Notes under the pieces: model-generated
The model's input: only the letters and a program-made list of their open reading frames with translations
Told to the model about the DNA's origin: nothing
Database searches by the model: none
Shown: piece after piece, positions 15,136 through 23,024 of the stretch
Layout of the letters: every line of letters starts with the position of its first letter
How positions within the stretch are numbered: the first letter of the stretch is position 1
Assembly (NCBI GenBank): GCA_964428385.1
Contig: CAYRYR010000019.1
Coordinates: forward strand, 1-32,543
Reading direction: 5' to 3'
DNA: 32,543 bases
Source: JAFGOM01 sp964428385
Lineage (GTDB): Archaea; Halobacteriota; Methanomicrobia; Methanomicrobiales; Methanospirillaceae
Made by a program: the position numbers and the translations under genes

Positions 15136-16614
15136 TCAGGTAACTGTAATCTCTTTTTTGTATCCCCTGCCAAAGGTAACATCAACCCCTTCTTTTTGTT
15201 TTCCTGCATAATAGATGAGTGTATAAGTCCCTGGTTGTTTCAAAGCGGTCAGAGTAAAATGGACTGCAACCTCCTGCTTTGATTCAATACGGGTATCTTT
15301 TGGTATGGACATCCATACAGGGCCGAAGATAGCAGCATCTTCTCTTGCCTGAATTCCGATTGCATCATCAGTGTACCATGTCTCAGTTCCGTCATTATAG
15401 AGGACGATGGCAACATCAACCCGTGTTCCGGCAGGTATGTCTTGTGGAATGGTATCACTGATTATTCTCACATGAAGTCCACTAATTGTACTTTTAGGTC
15501 GATATATCGTTGGAACCGGTGTAGGGGCACGCGTTTGCTGAACCGGCACAGCTGTTTTTATGGGAGTAACTACTGATTCTGGTATTTTTACGAGAGATGC
15601 ATCTTCTTTTGTATCAGTCACCCCGGAAATACCAGGAGATCCGCTCCATACCAGGGGATAGAGATCACGGATACCCTCTGTTATCACAAATGGCTCGTCA
15701 AAGATACCGTTTTTGTCAACGTCAGATACACCTGGTGGCATGGGAGTTTTACCATCCGGGGTGCTCCAGGCATTTCCACCTTGTAATGCGCCTCCAACAA
15801 TTGTGGTCCCTTCAGCAGGTTCATCATAAAACTGATATCCTTCTGTATCACCAGTCAGGAGAACGTTATCAGCATTGACAAAGATATTATTGGTAATAAG
15901 TGATTTTTTGGCATCTTCTCCGATAAAGCCGGCATGAGTATTTTCGGTAATAATATTTTCAGATAGTGTTGTATCATCTGCTCCTTTCAGGACTATACCT
16001 ATATTATTTTCCGAGATCGTGTTTCGAACAACAGACGTTTCTTTCCCTGAAATTGATAGTCCGGTCCCGGTATTGTTGGTGATAGTGTTGTCCTGAATAC
16101 CACACGCAAGGCCGGTGTATATGATAATACCATCCTGATTTTTGGTAAGAGTCATATTTCTGATAATAACAGAACCCCCGATATCGGTCATTGCAGCCAT
16201 AGATTCTGCTTCTCCAATAGTTATTGCTGTATTTTCACCTGATATAGTGATATTGGTGACGGTTACCCCCTGTACCGGATCACCGGCTCCATCGTATCCA
16301 AGGATACGTAATCCAACATGATAATCACCGGTTTCTCCTGTGGCCGGTGTGATAAGATGTCCCATTCCATCAAGAAAAACAGATGATGCACTTATCAGTA
16401 ATCCAGCCTGGTTTATATGTTCAATGTCCCGTTCAAGGGTGTATTTTCCTGGTTTTGTGATGGTAACATAATCACCATTATAGGCACTTGCAGAAGGAGA
16501 GGGAAATGGATTAATCTCATTGCCTGTCCCGCTCTGCTCTTCTCCTGCAGATACCAGACAGACAACAATAATGAGCAAGATACAGAAAATGCTGATTAAA
16601 TTGTTATACTGCAA
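15136..16614 (-). CDS. Secreted NosD-like right-handed beta-helix protein
   Basis: The product (about 492 residues) has a signal peptide (LISIFCILLIIVVCLVSA), then a NosD/carbohydrate-binding type beta-helix (about 50-260) with repeated I-x-x-N-x-I/G-I-x-L turns such as NTITNN and NTISENNIGIVL, a calcium-loop-like DVDKNGIFDEPF, a Pro/Thr/Val linker, and a C-terminal beta-sandwich of about 110 residues with LYNDGTETW and QPGTYTLIYY, which resembles the NBR1-type Ig domain. Surface location is clear; ligand unknown. The start is uncertain: TTG 16614 is chosen because GGAGTTGA lies just upstream, but an in-frame TTG at 16662 would add 16 residues ahead of the signal peptide. It lies downstream of radB on the same strand and may be read from that operon. 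Confidence 0.8.
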   Translation of the reverse strand: MQYNNLISIFCILLIIVVCLVSAGEEQSGTGNEINPFPSPSASAYNGDYVTITKPGKYTLERDIEHINQAGLLISASSVFLDGMGHLITPATGETGDYHVGLRILGYDGAGDPVQGVTVTNITISGENTAITIGEAESMAAMTDIGGSVIIRNMTLTKNQDGIIIYTGLACGIQDNTITNNTGTGLSISGKETSVVRNTISENNIGIVLKGADDTTLSENIITENTHAGFIGEDAKKSLITNNIFVNADNVLLTGDTEGYQFYDEPAEGTTIVGGALQGGNAWSTPDGKTPMPPGVSDVDKNGIFDEPFVITEGIRDLYPLVWSGSPGISGVTDTKEDASLVKIPESVVTPIKTAVPVQQTRAPTPVPTIYRPKSTISGLHVRIISDTIPQDIPAGTRVDVAIVLYNDGTETWYTDDAIGIQAREDAAIFGPVWMSIPKDTRIESKQEVAVHFTLTALKQPGTYTLIYYAGKQKEGVDVTFGRGYKKEITVT

Positions 16615-16681
16615 CAACTCAACTCCGTACAGGTAATCAGGGTTAGGGGTCAGTTCCTGCAAGGATAAAGATTGTGTTCAG

Positions 16682-17434
16682 TCAGAAGATATTTCGCGAC
16701 CGATAGGAAAGATCCTTTCTCTCTTTTTTCTCGTCAGTTTCTCCTGATGATACCTGTTCCCTCGATTCAATCCCGGTTCCGGTTATCACAAACTCAAATG
16801 TTCCCCCCTCTGGTTGTGAATTATGTTTCATCAGTGTCGCCTTCCTCCCGGTGGAATCATGGATTCGGTCTATTCTGATAATTACCTTTGAAAGATGCAT
16901 AAGACCTGTACCTCCGAGAGGAGCAAAATCAGAGCGCTGCAGGTCAACATAGACCTGGTTGGTTATTAGTACCGGCAGATCATAGCGTTTTGCCATACCA
17001 AGCAGAAATACCATCTGTTTGTTCAGGCGCTGCATGGTATCCTGTCCATGATCTAGTTCAGTCCTGTACAGACCCGTTGCAGAGTCAAGAATAATGAGCC
17101 CGGGATCACGGTTTCCAAGGAGGGTATCAGATTCCCGTATCATGGATCCCTGCTGGTCGAAGTCTGATGGTTCATACAGGTAAAACCGCTCACTGAGTGT
17201 CCGTGCGTCCTCACCTGCTACCTGTGCAAACCGTTCCACAGAGAAACTCTCGGTATCGATGTAGATAACTGCTTTATCCCGACGGAGTGTCGTTATTGCG
17301 GCAATCATGCACAACGTCGATTTCCCTGTTGCAGATTCCCCATATATCTGAGTTATCATCTTTGGTGCAAGACCCCCTCCGATGAGGTCATCAAGTGCAT
17401 CACACCCGGTTGAAATCACGTGTGATCTGTTCAT
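16682..17434 (-). CDS. radB: DNA repair and recombination protein RadB (RadA paralogue)
   Basis: The 250-residue product is a RecA-family core without the N-terminal helix-hairpin-helix domain of RadA, as in RadB. Walker A is GESATGKS (32-39) and Walker B LIILDS (113-118); the typical start STGCDALDDLIGGGL is present, and ITNQVY marks the L2-side strand. RadB binds DNA and ATP and is thought to assist RadA in recombination. The last 25-30 residues form a charged tail (SGETDEKKERKD) that makes it longer than I recall for most RadB proteins. Its ATG overlaps the larC stop by 4 bases, so the two are probably translated together. Confidence 0.92.
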   Translation of the reverse strand: MNRSHVISTGCDALDDLIGGGLAPKMITQIYGESATGKSTLCMIAAITTLRRDKAVIYIDTESFSVERFAQVAGEDARTLSERFYLYEPSDFDQQGSMIRESDTLLGNRDPGLIILDSATGLYRTELDHGQDTMQRLNKQMVFLLGMAKRYDLPVLITNQVYVDLQRSDFAPLGGTGLMHLSKVIIRIDRIHDSTGRKATLMKHNSQPEGGTFEFVITGTGIESREQVSSGETDEKKERKDLSYRSRNIF

Positions 17435-18660
17435 GGTGTTTTTGTCTCTTCTTCATCGCGGAAAATGAGTGTTTTCTCTTCGATCATACGTATCACTATT
17501 CTGAGTGGTATCTTTGTTTTTTCTGCATATGCCCGTGCATCTTCATATTCTGCCTTGCATAGATACAGTCTCTCTCCTATAAATCCCGCCTTTACAGGAA
17601 AAGGGGTAAGAGATCCGGTATCTCTGTCGGCAATGAAAACAGTGCGGATCTCCCGTTCTGCGACAAACCGATGAATCGCCGGAATACACCTGATTCCAAG
17701 GGTTCCAAGTTCGTCAGCCATAATACCTGCCAGTCGCGTCGAATCAGAAGGACGGGAAATCACCCGGATCAGGTGACCGGGGCGCCCCTTTTTCATGGTA
17801 CATGGTATAGCACATGCATCACGTGCCCCTTCTTTGATGAGACGGGCAATGGTAAATCCAATAACTTCACCTGATACATCATCAACATTGGTCTCAAGAA
17901 TCTCTACAACTCCCTCTTCCTCAGAATCAGCAGGAATACCTGATGATTCAGACCGGGTATCAAGCAGTATTGCTCTGAGAACATTGGGACGGTCCACAGT
18001 ATCTCTCTTCCCTGCTCCATATCCGGTAGCAATAATCAATCCCTTTTGGTGTGGTATCTGTGGTGACAGGGATCGAAATTCTGCCAGGATGGCAGCACCG
18101 GTTGGTGTGCAGAGCTCGCCATCTGTATCAGTTCCCAATCTGATACTCAATTCTGAGTGGTTCAGAATGGCTAGTGTAGCCGGGGCTGGTACCGGGTATA
18201 TCCCGTGAGCCATCTGTACCTCCCCCCCACCGACCGCAACAGGTAATATTTCCACACAATCAGGGGCTAATAGAGTAAAAGCTGTACATACACCGATGAT
18301 ATCAGCAATTGCATCATCAGCCCCGACCTCATGAAAATGACTCTGATGACCATGTACCTGTTCTTCTGCAATGGCAATCCGTTTAAAAATCCGTTCTGCC
18401 ATCTGTATTGCGGTGTCATTTGTATCCGACCTCCTGACAATGGAAATAACCTCAGATAGGCTCCGGTGGGCTGGCCCTGCATGTGTCTGTATGGCAAGAG
18501 CCCTGATACCCCTGCGCTGTACTGGGATTATCTCCGGACACGCGACAACTGAGGACATTGCCTGCCGGACCGGGTCGTGTAAAACTCCAAGATCCAGAAG
18601 AGCTCCCAGTATCATATCCCCGGCTGCTCCATGGAACGGGTCAATAACAAGCACCTGCAT
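17431..18660 (-). CDS. larC: LarC-like nickel-insertion protein (DUF111)
   Basis: The 409-residue product matches the LarC/DUF111 family, known in bacteria for inserting nickel into the pincer cofactor of lactate racemase by CTP-dependent cyclometallation. Visible signatures are the N-terminal VIDPFHGAAGDM, the His-rich segment around GHQSHFHEVGADDAIADI, and in the C-terminal half LETNVDDVSGEVIGF and PCTMKKGRPGH. It is one uninterrupted gene, unlike the frameshifted bacterial larC1/larC2. No larA, larB or larE lies within the window, so the substrate is uncertain; many methanogens carry this family. It is the first gene of a pair with radB, transcribed from a 44-base divergent promoter shared with the AAA ATPase gene. 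Confidence 0.9.
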   Translation of the reverse strand: MQVLVIDPFHGAAGDMILGALLDLGVLHDPVRQAMSSVVACPEIIPVQRRGIRALAIQTHAGPAHRSLSEVISIVRRSDTNDTAIQMAERIFKRIAIAEEQVHGHQSHFHEVGADDAIADIIGVCTAFTLLAPDCVEILPVAVGGGEVQMAHGIYPVPAPATLAILNHSELSIRLGTDTDGELCTPTGAAILAEFRSLSPQIPHQKGLIIATGYGAGKRDTVDRPNVLRAILLDTRSESSGIPADSEEEGVVEILETNVDDVSGEVIGFTIARLIKEGARDACAIPCTMKKGRPGHLIRVISRPSDSTRLAGIMADELGTLGIRCIPAIHRFVAEREIRTVFIADRDTGSLTPFPVKAGFIGERLYLCKAEYEDARAYAEKTKIPLRIVIRMIEEKTLIFRDEEETKTP

Positions 18661-18704
18661 AATTGTGAGTAATTATAAATCCGAGCTTATATGATTGTTA
18701 GGTA
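18661..18704. promoter_or_regulatory. Compact divergent promoter, larC-radB / CDC48-type ATPase
   Basis: Within 44 bases there are two opposed TATA-like elements. ATTATAAAT at 18672-18680 lies about 29 bases before the ATG at 18705, and ATATAAGC (minus strand, 18685-18692) lies about 28 bases before the larC ATG at 18660. Both spacings predict transcripts starting at or within a few bases of the start codon, so both genes are probably leaderless. Confidence 0.55.
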
Positions 18705-21125
18705 ATGGGAGAATTTATTCTCGAGGTTGATAGTGCTTATCCTGGCGATCAGGGAGGAGGAAAAGCTCGCCTCGACCCTGAAACGATGCTGCAGATGCGG
18801 ATCAGTCCCGGGGATATCATTGAGATTACCGGTAAAGAAAAGACTGTTGCAAAGGTATGGCGACTACAGGTTGAAGACTGGAATAAGGGCAAGATACGAA
18901 TTGACAACTTTACCCGGATGAATGCCGGTGTTTCCATAGGTGAAAGTGTACGGATAATAAAGGTACAGGATGTTATCCGTGCTGAAAAAGTTGTGCTGGC
19001 TCCACCTGATGACTTTCCTGAGCACATTCCTCTTCCTGAAAGTCTGGGCCCTGTTCATGGTCTTATTGATTTTGCCATATTAGAGGATGATTCAGTCCCG
19101 GTTCCGGTGGGTGCTCCTTTTATGCAGTCTCAGCTTACTGCATACAAAGTGGTCTCCCTGGAACCTGAAGATGCAGTCATCATCTCCCGGGAAACTGTGA
19201 TAATTCTGTCAGATATGCCGGTATCAGGGTTTGAGGGGTTCAGCCAGATAACATATGAGGATATTGGAGGTCTTAAAGACGAACTTCAGCGCCTTCGTGA
19301 GATGATAGAACTTCCCATGCGACACCCTGAACTCTTTTTACATCTTGGTATCGATCCACCAAAAGGCGTTCTCCTATTCGGACCCCCAGGTACCGGAAAA
19401 ACGCTTATTGCCAAGGCTGTAGCAAACGAGTCTGGTGCACATTTCATTCCTATTGCAGGTCCTGAAGTTATATCCAAATACTATGGTGAGAGCGAACAGA
19501 GGCTGAGGGAAGTTTTTGAAGAGGCAGAAGATAACGCCCCTGCCATTATATTTATTGATGAACTCGATTCAATAGCCCCGAAACGAGAGGAAGTAACCGG
19601 AGAGGTTGAGCGCCGGGTTGTTGCTCAGCTTCTGACAATGATGGATGGTCTTGAAGAGCGGGGTGAAGTTGTAGTAATCGGTGCAACTAACAGGATTGAT
19701 GCGATAGATCCAGCTCTCAGACGCCCTGGCAGGTTTGATAGGGAGATTGAAATTGGAGTTCCGACTGAGCATGACCGGGCTGAAATCCTTTGCATCCATA
19801 CCAGGGGGATGCCTCTTGCTGATGATGTGCGCATAGAAAAGCTCGCTGAGCAGACGTATGGGTTTGCAGGTGCTGATCTTGCTGCACTTGCACGGGAAGC
19901 TGCCATACGTGCTCTTCGCCGGTATCTCCCTGAGATTAACCTGGAAGAAGATGAGATCCCAAAAGAGGTACTCGACAGGATAGTAGTCAATGCAAAAGAT
20001 TTCAGAATGGCACTCAGGGACGTCACCCCGTCAGGCATGCGTGAAGTTATGATAGAGGTCTCGCATGTTACCTGGGATGATGTGGGAGGCCTCAGTGATG
20101 CTGTGGAGACAGTCCGTGAGGCAGTTGAGTACCCGCTTACAAGGAGGGACGAGTTTGAGGAGATAGGTATCAGGCCGCCGAAAGGGGTCCTCTTATACGG
20201 ACCTCCCGGAACCGGCAAGACACTTATCGCAAAAGCCGTAGCAAATGAATCAGGAGCAAATTTCATTGCAGTCAGGGGTCCGCAGATTCTCTCGAAATGG
20301 GTAGGTGAATCAGAACGGGCAATCAGGGAGATATTTAAGAAAGCACGACAAGTAGCTCCCTCTATCATCTTTTTTGATGAGCTTGATTCATTGACACCGG
20401 CGAGAGGATCCGGTGAGAGCTCCCGGACGATGGAGAGTGTGCTCAACCAGTTCCTGACTGAACTTGACGGACTTATGGACCTGAGAGATATTGTTGTAAT
20501 GGGGGCAACGAATCGTCCTGATATCATCGATCCTGCTCTTCTCAGATCCGGCAGATTTGACCGGCTCATTTACATTGGTGAACCAAGCCCTGCTGATAGG
20601 CAAGATATTCTTGCCATTCACAGCCGGTACATGCCACTTGCAGGTGCGTCACTTGAGAACTGTATTGCTCTTCTTGAGCGATTTACTGAAGATGAGATAG
20701 AAGAACTTGTGATGTGTCTTTCAGAGAAGCAGGATGTGACGATTGAACAATTAACTGCTAGCATCACAGCGTTTCCCATAAAAAATGAGGGATCACTCTC
20801 TCGTCCTGAACGCCGCCACAGGCTTCTTGATTTCTGTAAACAGCAGGGAATTAAGATACGTGATCCCGGCAGAGATACATTTTTTGCTGATCTGGTGGGA
20901 AAAACAGAAGGGTATGTAGGTTCTGATCTTGAATCACTCTGCCAGGAAGCAGGAATGGTTGCTATGCGGGAGAAATGTGCTACTGTCTCATTGCATCACT
21001 TTGAAGCTGCCAGAGAGAAAGTGCATCCAACAATGAATCAAAAACTCAGGGAGATGTACATGAGGATGAAACAGTACTTTAAGGGTGGACTTCCAAAAGA
21101 GGTACAACCTCCGGAATATCAATAA
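18705..21125 (+). CDS. CDC48/VAT-type AAA ATPase with an insertion in D2
   Basis: The 806-residue product has the CDC48/p97/VAT layout: N-domain (1-175; double-psi barrel then a second subdomain), D1 and D2. D1: Walker A GPPGTGKT (226-233), Walker B IIFIDELDS (281-289), arginine finger region RRPGRFDR (339-346). D2: GPPGTGKT (499-506), IIFFDELDS (554-562), RSGRFDR (614-620). Such hexamers unfold proteins for the proteasome or disaggregate complexes. Unusual is a stretch of about 75 residues (about 649-724) between MPLAGASLEN and DLVGKTEGYVG, where ordinary homologues have around ten residues; it is helical and charged and sits at the base of the D2 lid. There is no HbYX tail (ends PPEYQ). The gene appears leaderless. 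Confidence 0.93.
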   Translation: MGEFILEVDSAYPGDQGGGKARLDPETMLQMRISPGDIIEITGKEKTVAKVWRLQVEDWNKGKIRIDNFTRMNAGVSIGESVRIIKVQDVIRAEKVVLAPPDDFPEHIPLPESLGPVHGLIDFAILEDDSVPVPVGAPFMQSQLTAYKVVSLEPEDAVIISRETVIILSDMPVSGFEGFSQITYEDIGGLKDELQRLREMIELPMRHPELFLHLGIDPPKGVLLFGPPGTGKTLIAKAVANESGAHFIPIAGPEVISKYYGESEQRLREVFEEAEDNAPAIIFIDELDSIAPKREEVTGEVERRVVAQLLTMMDGLEERGEVVVIGATNRIDAIDPALRRPGRFDREIEIGVPTEHDRAEILCIHTRGMPLADDVRIEKLAEQTYGFAGADLAALAREAAIRALRRYLPEINLEEDEIPKEVLDRIVVNAKDFRMALRDVTPSGMREVMIEVSHVTWDDVGGLSDAVETVREAVEYPLTRRDEFEEIGIRPPKGVLLYGPPGTGKTLIAKAVANESGANFIAVRGPQILSKWVGESERAIREIFKKARQVAPSIIFFDELDSLTPARGSGESSRTMESVLNQFLTELDGLMDLRDIVVMGATNRPDIIDPALLRSGRFDRLIYIGEPSPADRQDILAIHSRYMPLAGASLENCIALLERFTEDEIEELVMCLSEKQDVTIEQLTASITAFPIKNEGSLSRPERRHRLLDFCKQQGIKIRDPGRDTFFADLVGKTEGYVGSDLESLCQEAGMVAMREKCATVSLHHFEAAREKVHPTMNQKLREMYMRMKQYFKGGLPKEVQPPEYQ

Positions 21126-21201
21126 TTTTTTCTGCATCCAAGCGGCCTTTTCTGGATGGCAGGCCTTAACATTGTAATAATCTCTGTCTGTAGAGTCTGT
21201 A

Positions 21202-21229
21202 GATGTACAACTGATGATGTACAACTGAT
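21202..21229 (+). repeat. Tandem direct repeat, 2 x 14 bp (GATGTACAACTGAT)
   Basis: Two identical adjacent copies of GATGTACAACTGAT in the gap after the AAA ATPase gene. Probably a slippage or duplication product; a protein-binding role is possible but nothing supports it. Confidence 0.9.
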
Positions 21230-21361
21230 AATTTTGTTCTCTTTTAAATTTTAATTCCATCATATAGGTTCTGTAGTTTTTAAAGAGCTTCAATTATCAT
21301 TTAGAATAATGATTACACCATTGGTACTATCTTTCATGTAGTTGTCAGAGGTACCTTGTCT

Positions 21362-21520
21362 TTGGTAGAAGACACTACAGAGATCTGGAAAAATGGCTAC
21401 CGAATGGAAGATGTAAGACCGGGATTTCCTGATAGTCTCGTATACGTCTTTATAGTGCCGGCATTTCGTCATGAAATAATCGAAGTTGAAACCGGGTTAT
21501 TTAGATGGCATGCACGCTGA
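21362..21520 (+). CDS. Possible small protein with TTG start, unknown
   Basis: This frame is open from 21305 to a TGA at 21520 and reads like a protein, with EIWKNGYRMEDVRPGFPDSL, then VYVFIVPAFRH and a final EVETGLFRWHAR. No ATG or GTG is available except ATG near 21404; the TTG at 21362 has AGAGGT about 9 bases upstream and would give 52 residues. I do not recognise the family. It could equally be a remnant of a longer gene, or chance. Confidence 0.3.
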   Translation: MVEDTTEIWKNGYRMEDVRPGFPDSLVYVFIVPAFRHEIIEVETGLFRWHAR

Positions 21521-21597
21521 TCACGCTATAGATAAAGGCAGATTTTCAGAAAGGAATGTCCGTATCTGTGTATGGTGCTAAAAAAGGACTGGATACT

Positions 21598-22473
21598 TTA
21601 GTATCCACGGATTTCCTGTTCAACTTTTTCAAGGTTAGCAATACGCTTTTCAAGTGATGGGTGACTTGAGAAGAGACTGGCCAGAGATTTCCCTGATATT
21701 GCAGGGATAATGTAGAACATATTTGCTCCTTCAGCCTGTTGTCTCTTCTGGATTGGAACGGTTTCCATCTTTGAACTGATTTTTCTGAGTGCTGATGCAA
21801 GAGCCCGGGGGTTTCTTGTGATGTATGCACTGCCTCTGTCAGCAGCAAATTCACGGTACCGGGAGAGCGTCATTAAAAGAATTGTTGATATCACCCAGAC
21901 AACCGCAGCGACAATACCTACGATTATCCAGGCCCCACCCTCGTTACGATTAAAAAGAGACATAAAGAGGAAATTGTTCATAATGACAGCAGCAATCATC
22001 GCGACAAAACTTGCCACTGTCATCGTCAGGATATCACGATTTTTAATGTGGGAAAGTTCATGCGCCAGAACCGCTTCGAGTTCATCTTCATCTAAAATCC
22101 GCATAATTGAATCAGTAACCGCGACCACAGCTTTTTTAGGATTTCTGCCGGTAGCAAAGGCGTTTGCCATTGGTGATGGCATTATTGCAATTCTTGGTTT
22201 TGGCAGATCTGCTTCTGCACACAGTTTCTCTATCGTACGATGGAGTTTTGGTTCTTCATCTTCGGCAACAATACGCGCTCCTGTTGTCATCAGAACCATC
22301 TTATCTGAGAAGAAGTACTGTACAAGGCCCATAATGATTACAAGGCCAAATATGAATGTTGGGTTGATACCAAGGACCGTCATGATCCCAATAAATATCA
22401 AATATACAATGAGGAGGAGTCCCCATGTCAGGATCACACGGCTTGTCAGCCCGTAATCACGTTTCCATTGCAT
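21598..22473 (-). CDS. htpX: Membrane zinc metalloprotease HtpX (M48)
   Basis: The 291-residue product has two N-terminal membrane helices (about 11-31 and 36-54), the zinc motif HELSH with His138, Glu139 and His142, two further helices (about 150-173 and 181-203), and the third ligand Glu208 in YREFAADRGSA. This is the complete catalytic set of HtpX, an endoprotease facing the cytoplasm that removes damaged membrane proteins. Length is normal. ATG 22473 is downstream of a good TATA box (CTTATATACC, minus strand, about 45 bases upstream). Gene stands alone, with gene-poor DNA on both sides. Confidence 0.94.
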   Translation of the reverse strand: MQWKRDYGLTSRVILTWGLLLIVYLIFIGIMTVLGINPTFIFGLVIIMGLVQYFFSDKMVLMTTGARIVAEDEEPKLHRTIEKLCAEADLPKPRIAIMPSPMANAFATGRNPKKAVVAVTDSIMRILDEDELEAVLAHELSHIKNRDILTMTVASFVAMIAAVIMNNFLFMSLFNRNEGGAWIIVGIVAAVVWVISTILLMTLSRYREFAADRGSAYITRNPRALASALRKISSKMETVPIQKRQQAEGANMFYIIPAISGKSLASLFSSHPSLEKRIANLEKVEQEIRGY

Positions 22474-22514
22474 TAGAGTACATTTGGTGACTTGTCTGGA
22501 TAAACATATCTCAG

Positions 22515-22523
22515 GTATATAAG
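22515..22523 (-). promoter_or_regulatory. TATA box for htpX
   Basis: Minus-strand CTTATATAC, about 46 bases before the htpX ATG, predicting a transcript start near 22494 and a leader of about 20 bases. Confidence 0.5.
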
Positions 22524-23024
22524 GTTCCTTACTAAATTGAAGAGGATATTTTTGTTATTTGAAAATGTTCAGGCTGGATATTGTCAGGTATGGAAATATC
22601 AGGGAAAAGGATAGAAAAGAAGGATAGATAGGAATTTTATTTGATGGAATACGGTATTTTTTCTGTGCAACACGAGTTGATAAGAAATTACCGAACCTGC
22701 ATTTTACACCCTGATAACAATAGTAAACATTATTGTGTACATTCCCATTTGTTCTGGTGATAAGAGATAATAGTGTAACTCTTGTGCACCTCTAATTCGA
22801 TGTCGTGTGTCATGGTGTATCCTTTAATAGCCTCTGATGAGACAATCAGATGAAACACGAGCATCTGGCACTTGAAAATCATGCCATCATGTATGGTATG
22901 TCATGTTTCGGGTTGTTTGAGGTAGTACCTCCAGATATACAGGTACACTCCGGCACCGGTTTATCCACCTGTGTGGAGCCATACAAAACGCTATCTTTTT
23001 TTCCCGTTCTGACAATCCTCTTAT
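22524..23024. other. Gene-poor stretch upstream of the DUF1917 gene
   Basis: About 500 bases with no convincing gene. It contains AT-rich sequence, repeated GGATAG words near 22609-22630, a 38-codon ATG frame at 22644-22760 (starts MEYGIFSVQHEL, His-rich end, no good ribosome site) and a 60-codon frame at 22850-23032 that overlaps the next gene. Neither looks conserved. CATACAAAAC near 22979-22988 may be the promoter of the gene at 23025. Confidence 0.45.

Larger units (their letters stand above)
21126..21597. other. Gene-poor convergent gap with a tandem repeat and one doubtful small frame
   Basis: Between the AAA ATPase and htpX there are 472 bases without a confident gene. The stretch holds a 14-bp tandem repeat (21202-21229) and a possible 52-codon gene with TTG start (21362-21520). 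The AT-rich part at 21236-21290 contains TATA-like sequence. I see no RNA gene. Confidence 0.5.

Noticed and set aside
19625..20569. 314-residue minus-strand open frame
   Set aside because: Lies wholly antisense to the AAA ATPase gene, whose frame has clear motifs throughout; Ser/Arg-rich shadow translation.
21290..21472. 60-residue minus-strand open frame in the gap after the AAA ATPase
   Set aside because: Opposite plus-strand frame over the same bases looks more protein-like, and no ribosome site precedes the minus-strand start.
21818..22456. 212-residue plus-strand open frame
   Set aside because: Antisense to htpX, which carries the full HELSH catalytic set; low-complexity Ser/Ile composition typical of shadow frames.
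22827..22870. CTGATGA and CAGATGAA words resembling C/D-box sRNA elements
   Set aside because: No matching D box (CTGA) at suitable spacing and no terminal stem; not enough for an sRNA call.
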